From contig CAIYZX010000356.1 of NCBI GenBank assembly GCA_903930745.1, positions 1 to 5,454 on the forward strand: 5,454 bases of DNA, in the 5' to 3' direction. Shown one piece after another: positions 1-5,454 of the stretch (positions within the stretch are counted from its first letter, which is position 1; every line of letters starts with the position of its first letter). The DNA is from an uncultured Chloroflexota bacterium. Lineage in GTDB: Bacteria > Chloroflexota > Limnocylindria > Limnocylindrales > CSP1-4. The translations under genes were made by a program, and so were the position numbers. The notes under the pieces are model-generated. The model was not told the DNA's origin. It ran no database searches and saw only the letters and a list, made by a program, of their open reading frames with translations.

Positions 1-762
1 GAGCGTGTGGAGCACGATCAGCTCCGAGCCCTGCGCCGCCAGCTCGCGCACCACGCGGTCCGCGGAGGGGTCCAGCAGGTCCGAGATCAGCACCACCACG
101 CCGCGCCCGGAGAGCATGGCGCCGGCGTGCCGCGCGGCGAGAAGGAGGTCCGTGGGGCCGTCCGCGGGCGCGATGCCGGACAGGTTGGCGAGGAGCCGGA
201 AGACGCGCCCCGAGCCCCGCAGGCCGCTGTGACGGCGGGCCTGGCGGCCGGACAGCGCGATGGTGACCACGCGGTCCTCGCCGGCGAGGGCGATGTACCC
301 CAGGGCCGCCGCCGCGCGCTTGGCGAAGAGGAGCTTCTGGGGCTTCCCGTACGCCATGGACGGGCTGGCATCCACGAGGAAGGTGACGGTGACGTCCTCC
401 TCCTCCACGAACAGCTTGACGAAGAGCTTCTCCAGGCGGGCGAAGACGTTCCAGTCCAGCTGGCGCAGGTCATCGCCCAGCGTGTAGTCGCGGAAGTCCG
501 CGAACTCCACGGACTGGCCCCGCTTCACGCTCCGCCGGCCACCCTTGAGGCCGCCGCGGACCGGCTGCTTCATCAGGACGCCGAGGCGCTCCAGCTGCCG
601 CAGGAAGGCCTCGTCGAAGACGGTTGGGTCCAGCTCGCTCGGCAGGAACGCCTTGACGCCACCGCCCTTCGCGATCTCGTCCGTGCCCGGGCGTGCTTCA
701 TCGACTGCCGGGACTCGGTCCGGGCCGGGCGCCTGCTCGGGCGGGGTGGGGGAGATCGCCAT
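1..762 (-). CDS. DUF58 domain protein with VWA-like MIDAS (partial at 3' end)
   Basis: This is the likely partner of the MoxR ATPase. DUF58 proteins carry a von Willebrand A-like fold and are paired with MoxR genes across bacteria. The window holds 254 codons and no stop. The DUF58 signature is at about residues 84-119: SVEFADFRDYTLGDDLRQLD, then W104, then EKLFVKLF. It is followed by FLVDASPSM, in which Asp131, Ser133 and Ser135 form DxSxS. Thr204 (GPTDL) and Asp228 (LISDLLD) complete the expected metal-binding MIDAS. The core starts near residue 53, so the first 50 residues are a Pro/Asp/Glu-rich extension with no clear fold. No membrane segment is seen, so it is probably cytoplasmic. The ATG at 762 is the only reasonable start: the next in-frame ATG (Met64) falls inside the domain. 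No strong ribosome binding site precedes it, so translation may depend on reinitiation after the MoxR stop 22 bases upstream. By family length roughly 40-60 residues should be missing. Confidence 0.95.
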   Translation of the reverse strand, partial: MAISPTPPEQAPGPDRVPAVDEARPGTDEIAKGGGVKAFLPSELDPTVFDEAFLRQLERLGVLMKQPVRGGLKGGRRSVKRGQSVEFADFRDYTLGDDLRQLDWNVFARLEKLFVKLFVEEEDVTVTFLVDASPSMAYGKPQKLLFAKRAAAALGYIALAGEDRVVTIALSGRQARRHSGLRGSGRVFRLLANLSGIAPADGPTDLLLAARHAGAMLSGRGVVVLISDLLDPSADRVVRELAAQGSELIVLHTL

Positions 763-784
763 GGGGGCGTCCGCTCGCTGCCGT

Positions 785-1813
<1,029 letters not shown>

Positions 1814-1817
1814 GGAT

Positions 1818-1822
1818 CCTCC
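1818..1822 (-). promoter_or_regulatory. Ribosome binding site of MoxR ATPase gene
   Basis: GGAGG on the minus strand, four bases upstream of the ATG at 1813. It is the strongest Shine-Dalgarno match for an intergenic start in the window and it fixes the MoxR start. Confidence 0.85.
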
Positions 1823-1831
1823 GGGAGCGAG

Positions 1832-1850
1832 CGGCGGCGCGGGGCCGCCG
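1832..1850 (-). other. Intergenic GC hairpin between DUF4175-like gene and moxR-type gene
   Basis: A perfect seven-base-pair inverted repeat (CGGCGGC / GCCGCCG, five-base loop CCCGC on the minus strand) lies five bases after the TAA of the upstream gene and ten bases before the GGAGG of the next. It has no U-tract, so it is not a standard intrinsic terminator. It could stall or protect an RNA end, or it could be incidental in such GC-rich sequence. Confidence 0.5.
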
Positions 1851-1855
1851 GTGCG

Positions 1856-3892
1856 TTACCTGGTCGGGTTGAGGGAGCTGAAGTAGTCGCGCACGTAGTC
1901 CTTCACCGAGATCGGCACGTACGACCGGTCCAGGGTGGTGAGCGCGTACTGGTAGAAGTCGCCGTAGACGGACTGGTAGGGGACGTAGGAGCCGTTGTTG
2001 CTCCCCTGGCCCTGGGTGTTGCCCTGCTGGGTCTGGCCGTCGCCGCCGGTGCCGGCGATGTACGACGGGTCACCCGGCTTGCCGAGGCGGTCGAAGGGGG
2101 CGAACACCTGGCCGATGTCACCGCCGAGGGTGCTGGGCCGGTTGGGGTTCACCGGGCCGCCGGGCGTGCCGTTGGACATGCCGGTCCCGAGGTGGCTGGC
2201 GTTCGAGCCGCCGCCGGAAAGCGAGCCGCCCTGGCCCTGACCCTGGCCCTGACCCTGGCCCTGACCTTGGCCTTGCCCCTGGCCTTGGCCTTGCCCCTGG
2301 CCTTGGCCTTGCCCCTGCCCTTGCCCCTGCCCTTGCCCCTGGCCCTGGCCCTGGCCTTGGCCTTGCCCCTGACCCTGACCCTGGCCCTGGCCCTGGCCCT
2401 GACCCTGGCCCTGACCCTGACCGGATCCGGACGGGTTCGGGCTCCCCTGGCCCTGGCCCTGGCCCTGGCCGTCGCCGGACGCGGACGGGTTGGGGCTGCC
2501 GTTGGCGCCCTGCCCCTGCTGGCCCTGGCCCTGCTGCCCGGCCTGGCCCTGCTGGCCCGCCTGGCCCTGCTGGCCGGCGTTCGCCAGCTCACGCCGGGCG
2601 TCCTGCAGCCCGGAGGCCGCGGTGGCGAGGTCTCGGTTCGTGTCCACGCGCTGCGACGCGGCGTCCAGCGCCTCGCCGAGGCGGTCCAGGGCGGCCTTCG
2701 CGCCCTCGGTGTCGCCCTGCGCCAGGCTCTGGACCGTGTCCTGGAGCGCCTGGCCGGCGGCGCCGTCCGCCTGGCTCGCCTGGCCCTGGAGGGCGGCAAG
2801 CTCCTTGGCGAGCTGCTCGCGCTCGGCCTGCGTCATCTGGTCCAGCTTGTCGCCGGTCTTGGAGAGGTCCTCCTTGGTCTCCTTCGGGTCGCCGCCCGGG
2901 TTCGCCTTCGGGTCGCCGGTGGCGGCGCGGGAGAGCGATCGGGAGAGGGAGGCCAGCGAGGCCGCCTTCTGCTCGTTGGCGGGATCCAGCTGGGCCCGGA
3001 CCTGCTCCTCCACCGCGCCAAGCTGCGCGAGGTTCATGTCCAGCTCGCCCGGGTTGGCGCGCAGCTTCTCGGCGAGCCTGCGCAGCTCCTCGGACAGCTG
3101 CGTCCGGGGATCCTGCGCGGAGCCGCCCTTGGCCTCAAGGTCCTTGGCGATCTTGTCGATCTTCTCCGCCTGGCGCTCCGCCTCAGCGCGCACCTGCTGG
3201 TTCCGCGCGATGACGAGGTCCATGGGGTTGGGGAGCAGGATGGCGGGGATGACGAGCGCCGTGGCCACCAGGGCCACCAGCGCGGGCCGGCGGGCGAACC
3301 GCGGTCCGAAGAGGCCCGGATCCACGGAGCGCAGGCGGGCCGCCGCATCGCGCCGCTGCCGGCGGATGAAGCGGGCCTCGGCCTCCGCGACGTCAAAACC
3401 CGTGTCAACGGCGATCAGCCCGTCGTCGGCCGCATCGGCGGGACCCGCGGCGGACGGATGGGCGTCGGCGAAGGCCAGCGCGGAGGCGACCGTGTCGCCC
3501 ACGCCGCCCTCGGCGTCAACGGCCAGCGCCGTCTCGCCCATCGTGGGGCGGGAGCGGATCACGAGCGCAAGGAGCACCAGCAGGCCCAGCACGGCGATCG
3601 CCGCGGCCACGAGCGGCGCGCCCTCCAGGGGCAGCAGGCGCTGGGCGATGGCCAGCACCAGCTCCGCGACCGCCACCACGGCGGCCATGTTCCACGCCCG
3701 GCGCACGGCCCGCCGCATCCAGAGGCGGCGGCGGTGCGCGGCGAGGTCCGCGCGGATCTCAACGAGCGCCGGGTCCAGGGTCACGCCAAGGCGCGCCGGG
3801 TCCACCGGCACGAACGGGGCCGTCTCACCTGGCCCGGACAACGGACGGCGGCGGGACGGGATCAGGGAGCGCAGACGTGCCTGCCTGGTCAT
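1856..3892 (-). CDS. DUF4175-like membrane protein with coiled coils and Gly-Gln repeat
   Basis: A 678-residue protein of unknown function, resembling the DUF4175-type proteins often encoded beside MoxR/DUF58 genes (family call by general layout only). Hydrophobic segments at about residues 69-87, 93-112 and 203-220 anchor it. Basic flanks (RRRLWMRRAVRR; RRQRR; RFARRP) suggest an inside N-terminus and an outside C-terminal two-thirds. Residues 232-310 and 340-440 are rich in Ala, Glu, Lys, Gln and Leu and look like coiled coil (AEAERQAEKIDKIAKDLEAK). Residues 440-483 are Gln/Gly/SPNPS-rich, and 491-554 are an unbroken (GQ)32. After a Gly/Ser/Asn linker comes an ordered tail, 635-678, including SVYGDFYQYALTTLDRSYVP and VKDYVRDYFSSLNP, which looks like a conserved docking element. 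The start at 3892 overlaps the permease stop (ATGA) and has GGAGGA eight bases upstream. An earlier in-frame Met at 4216 lies inside the permease gene and was rejected. The operon suggests it is a membrane partner or client of the MoxR/DUF58 pair. Confidence 0.85.
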   Translation of the reverse strand: MTRQARLRSLIPSRRRPLSGPGETAPFVPVDPARLGVTLDPALVEIRADLAAHRRRLWMRRAVRRAWNMAAVVAVAELVLAIAQRLLPLEGAPLVAAAIAVLGLLVLLALVIRSRPTMGETALAVDAEGGVGDTVASALAFADAHPSAAGPADAADDGLIAVDTGFDVAEAEARFIRRQRRDAAARLRSVDPGLFGPRFARRPALVALVATALVIPAILLPNPMDLVIARNQQVRAEAERQAEKIDKIAKDLEAKGGSAQDPRTQLSEELRRLAEKLRANPGELDMNLAQLGAVEEQVRAQLDPANEQKAASLASLSRSLSRAATGDPKANPGGDPKETKEDLSKTGDKLDQMTQAEREQLAKELAALQGQASQADGAAGQALQDTVQSLAQGDTEGAKAALDRLGEALDAASQRVDTNRDLATAASGLQDARRELANAGQQGQAGQQGQAGQQGQGQQGQGANGSPNPSASGDGQGQGQGQGSPNPSGSGQGQGQGQGQGQGQGQGQGQGQGQGQGQGQGQGQGQGQGQGQGQGQGQGQGQGQGQGQGQGQGQGGSLSGGGSNASHLGTGMSNGTPGGPVNPNRPSTLGGDIGQVFAPFDRLGKPGDPSYIAGTGGDGQTQQGNTQGQGSNNGSYVPYQSVYGDFYQYALTTLDRSYVPISVKDYVRDYFSSLNPTR
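2231..2422 (-). repeat. Hexanucleotide tandem repeat encoding (Gly-Gln)32
   Basis: Thirty-two consecutive hexamers of the form GGN-CAR on the minus strand encode 64 uninterrupted residues of alternating Gly and Gln (residues 491-554 of the DUF4175-like protein). All variation is synonymous: GGC, GGT and GGG for Gly, CAG and CAA for Gln. Nested patterns are visible on the plus strand: ctggccctgacc three times at 2231-2266, then ttggccttgcccctggcc at 2267-2284 and 2285-2302 with a third, incomplete copy to 2314, then ctgcccttgccc twice at 2315-2338. These suggest expansion in blocks by slippage or unequal exchange. The unit is a multiple of three, so gain or loss of copies keeps the frame. Confidence 0.98.
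2429..2497 (-). repeat. Duplicated SPNPS module flanking a short GQ run
   Basis: Two copies of a 15-base unit encode SPNPS, at 2483-2497 (residues 466-470) and 2429-2443 (residues 484-488), and differ at one base. Between them is a short Gly-Gln run (residues 475-483, 2444-2470). Each copy is preceded by Gly and followed by Ser/Ala-Gly and more GQ, which suggests a local duplication that fed the growth of the linker. Confidence 0.8.
2507..2575 (-). repeat. Gln/Gly-rich short repeats (QQGQAG type)
   Basis: Residues 440-462 of the DUF4175-like protein read as QQGQAG twice followed by QQGQG twice. This is a second, more degenerate repeat block upstream of the (GQ)32 tract and probably part of the same flexible linker. 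It is partly reflected at DNA level by recurring ctggccctgctggcc-like units on the plus strand. Confidence 0.85.
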
Positions 3893-4989
3893 GAGGACTC
3901 TCCTCCGCTGGGTACCGGTTCGGCTTCGGGTGTCGCCTGCTTCCGGCGAAGGCGTGGCAGGCGGGGGTGCCAGCGCCGGGTGGGCGAGACGAGCTGTGCT
4001 GACAGGATGATCGCGATGATTGCCGTGAAGGCCATGAAGGCCAGGCTGCGCGGCCAGTAGCTGTCGCGCGTCAGGCCCTGGACCTGGCCGTTCCCGTTGT
4101 CCAGGAACGCGTTCTGCTTGTTCATGACGGCAGCGACGATCTGGCAGGACGCGGAGAACTGGTTGCTCTCCGTGCCGCAGATCACGTCCACCTGGGAGAC
4201 GAACGGGTCCAGCCACATCAGCGCCTCCGGTGGGCGTTCGAAGAGCTGGTCCACGGCATCGCCCTTCGACGTGCCGTCCGGGAGCACCCCGGAGCTGCCG
4301 GTCATCGCCGTCCAGAAGATGAACAGGAACGCCGTGCCGCCCGTGAGGACGATCGTGAGCACGAGGTTGATGACGGTGGCCGCCTGCGTGCGCTTGACGA
4401 GTGCGGACACGAAGAGCCCCATGGACCCGAAGCAGACGGCGGTCCCGAGCAGCACCACGTACGCGCGCAGCACGTCGTCCGGGGCGGCGCCTCCGAAGGC
4501 GAACACGATCGCGACCACCGGGATGGACGCGGCGAGCAGCAGCACGATCCAGGCCAGCGCGGAGGCCAGCTTGCCCAGCACGATCGCGAGCGAAGAGATC
4601 GGCGTGGTGGCCAGCAGGTCCAGCGTCTGCTTCTCGCGCTCCAGGCTGATCGCTCCGGCGGTGGAGGCTGGTGCCAGGATCAGGGTGACGATGGTCAGCA
4701 GGATGACGATGCCGGTGAAGAGTCCGCGGCCGATGTCGGAGGCCGCGGTGAGCGAACCGCCAAAGCCGTTGACGTAGGTCTGCTCCGTGAGCGACTCCAC
4801 CATCCAGGCAAAGCCCGCCACGATCAGCAGGTAGATGGTCAGGATGACGAAGGCCCGCTTGCCGCGCATTCGGCCGCGCAGCTCCTTCACGCTCACCGCG
4901 AGCATGCCGGTGCCGATGTCGCGCAGGGCGCCGAAGCGACGCCGGCTCCCCGTGGTGCCGCCTGTCATGGGTGCGATGTGCTCGGTCAT
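3889..4989 (-). CDS. ABC-2 type transporter permease
   Basis: A 366-residue integral membrane subunit that would form the translocation path for the ATPase encoded immediately upstream. About six hydrophobic segments are visible, near residues 47-65, 91-113, 136-166, 173-197, 205-228 and 314-333. Between the second and third lies ISLEREKQTLDLLATTPISS (115-134), the cytoplasmic coupling motif characteristic of the ABC-2/NatB-like permeases. By the positive-inside rule the N-terminus (RRR, RGRMRGKR) and the basic tail (RRWHPRLPRLRRK) are cytoplasmic, and the 229-313 loop is outside. That loop holds two of the protein's three cysteines, C271 and C282. The start ATG at 4989 was chosen because it overlaps the upstream stop (ATGA) and has an AGGGGG element seven bases ahead; Met8 is a weaker alternative. 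The open frame extends further upstream, but that part runs through the ATPase gene in another frame. The stop TGA overlaps the next gene's ATG. Substrate unknown. Confidence 0.92.
   Translation of the reverse strand: MTEHIAPMTGGTTGSRRRFGALRDIGTGMLAVSVKELRGRMRGKRAFVILTIYLLIVAGFAWMVESLTEQTYVNGFGGSLTAASDIGRGLFTGIVILLTIVTLILAPASTAGAISLEREKQTLDLLATTPISSLAIVLGKLASALAWIVLLLAASIPVVAIVFAFGGAAPDDVLRAYVVLLGTAVCFGSMGLFVSALVKRTQAATVINLVLTIVLTGGTAFLFIFWTAMTGSSGVLPDGTSKGDAVDQLFERPPEALMWLDPFVSQVDVICGTESNQFSASCQIVAAVMNKQNAFLDNGNGQVQGLTRDSYWPRSLAFMAFTAIIAIILSAQLVSPTRRWHPRLPRLRRKQATPEAEPVPSGGESS
3901..3906 (-). promoter_or_regulatory. Ribosome binding site of DUF4175-like gene
   Basis: GGAGGA on the minus strand, eight bases before the ATG at 3892 and inside the last codons of the permease gene (SGGESS). 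It supports the ATGA-overlap start over the upstream in-frame Met at 4216. Confidence 0.8.
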
Positions 4990-5454
4990 GCGGGCACCCC
5001 CTGGGGAGCGTGGGCGGGCTGGTCCGCGGAGGTGACCTGGAGGAAGAGCTCCTCGAGGTCCGATGCTGCGCGGGCGAAGGAGACGATCCGGAGGCCGTGG
5101 CGGACCGCGTCGGACAGCAGCCGCGCCGAGTCCTCCTCGTCGCCCCGGAAGCCGACCTCGATCATCCCGTCCGCCAGCACGTCCGCCGCGGCGACGTCCT
5201 GCTGGAACGAGAACCAGGCGCGCGCAGCCTCGTGGGCATCGGCGTCGCCGAGGACACGCACACGCAGGACCGCGCCCACGCGAAGCCGCTTCTCGATCTC
5301 CGAGACGCGTCCGTGGGCGAGCACCTGGCCGCGGTCGATGATGGCGACCGAGGTGCACAGCTCCTCCAGCTCCGGGAGGATGTGCGAGGAGACGAGGATG
5401 GTCTTGCCCATGGAGCGCAGCTCGCGGAGCAGCTCTCGCAGCTCAACGCGTGCC
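4986..5454 (-). CDS. ABC transporter ATP-binding protein, C-terminal part (partial at 5' end)
   Basis: This is the nucleotide-binding subunit of an ABC-2 type exporter, which would hydrolyse ATP on the cytoplasmic face to power the permease encoded next. The first complete codon on the minus strand is at 5453-5451, and about 155 codons are visible. The visible part begins just after where Walker B and the D-loop should lie (ARVELRELLRELRSMGKTIL), then shows the H-loop in VSSHILPELEELC with the switch histidine. Next comes the usual IIDRGQVLAHGRVSEIE strand and a C-terminal domain ending in DLEELFLQVT, typical of CcmA/DrrA-like ATPases. Walker A, the Q-loop and the ABC signature lie outside the window and cannot be checked. 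The stop TGA at 4988-4986 overlaps the permease ATG, so the two are probably translationally coupled. The exported substrate is unknown. An ATG at 5411 is internal and not a start. Confidence 0.93.
   Translation of the reverse strand, partial: ARVELRELLRELRSMGKTILVSSHILPELEELCTSVAIIDRGQVLAHGRVSEIEKRLRVGAVLRVRVLGDADAHEAARAWFSFQQDVAAADVLADGMIEVGFRGDEEDSARLLSDAVRHGLRIVSFARAASDLEELFLQVTSADQPAHAPQGVPA
4997..5002 (-). promoter_or_regulatory. Probable ribosome binding site of ABC permease gene
   Basis: AGGGGG on the minus strand, seven bases before the ATG at 4989 and inside the end of the ATPase gene. It is an imperfect Shine-Dalgarno match, and it supports the ATGA-overlap start. Confidence 0.6.

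Noticed and set aside
1832..1850. The intergenic hairpin as an intrinsic terminator.
   Set aside because: There is no U-rich tract after the stem on the minus strand, and the next gene starts 18 bases later with its own strong ribosome binding site.
2231..2575. The repeat region as a CRISPR array or mobile-element remnant.
   Set aside because: The units are contiguous in-frame hexamers without unique spacers, and no terminal inverted repeats, target duplications or cas/transposase genes are present.
3893..4216. A longer DUF4175-like protein starting at an upstream in-frame Met at 4216.
   Set aside because: The extra 108 residues lie entirely within the permease gene, are Arg/Pro/His-rich with no domain, and the ATGA-overlap start at 3892 has a good ribosome binding site.
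4990..5358. An N-terminal extension of the permease to an upstream Met near 5358.
   Set aside because: It reads the ATPase gene in another frame and gives Arg/Gly/Pro-rich nonsense. The ATG at 4989 overlapping the ATPase stop fits the operon.

Overview
The window is a compact, very GC-rich stretch of bacterial chromosome. All five protein genes lie on the minus strand and read from high to low coordinates. Both end genes are cut by the window edges. Strong GC preference at third codon positions, GGAGG-type ribosome binding sites and two ATGA start/stop overlaps indicate a free-living high-GC bacterium (Chloroflexota- or Actinomycetota-like). The phylum cannot be fixed from this sequence. No tRNA, rRNA, CRISPR array, transposase or phage gene was seen, and no gene-free stretch exceeds 42 bases.

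In transcription order: (1) the C-terminal part of an ABC transporter ATPase (5454 to 4986); (2) an ABC-2 type permease (4989 to 3889); (3) a 678-residue DUF4175-like membrane protein with coiled coils, an uninterrupted (Gly-Gln)32 tract and a distinctive C-terminal tail (3892 to 1856); (4) a MoxR-family AAA+ ATPase (1813 to 785); (5) a DUF58 protein with an intact von Willebrand A-type MIDAS, running off the window (762 to 1). Genes 1-2 and 2-3 overlap by ATGA. Genes 3-4 and 4-5 are separated by 42 and 22 bases, so this looks like one operon.

MoxR ATPases with DUF58/VWA partners are known as chaperone-like pairs that act on other protein complexes, often at the envelope. Here the pair is joined to an ABC-2 exporter and to a membrane-anchored, probably outward-facing coiled-coil protein. 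A reasonable inference is that the ATPase/DUF58 pair works on or with the membrane proteins encoded just upstream. The substrate is not evident.

The least ordinary element is the (GQ)32 tract at 2231-2422. It is built of a hexanucleotide with nested 12- and 18-base patterns, and its coding strand carries regularly spaced GGG runs that could form G-quadruplexes in the DNA or mRNA in mid-operon. A GC-rich hairpin without a U-tract sits between genes 3 and 4. A 1001-codon open frame on the opposite strand is judged to be a composition artefact.
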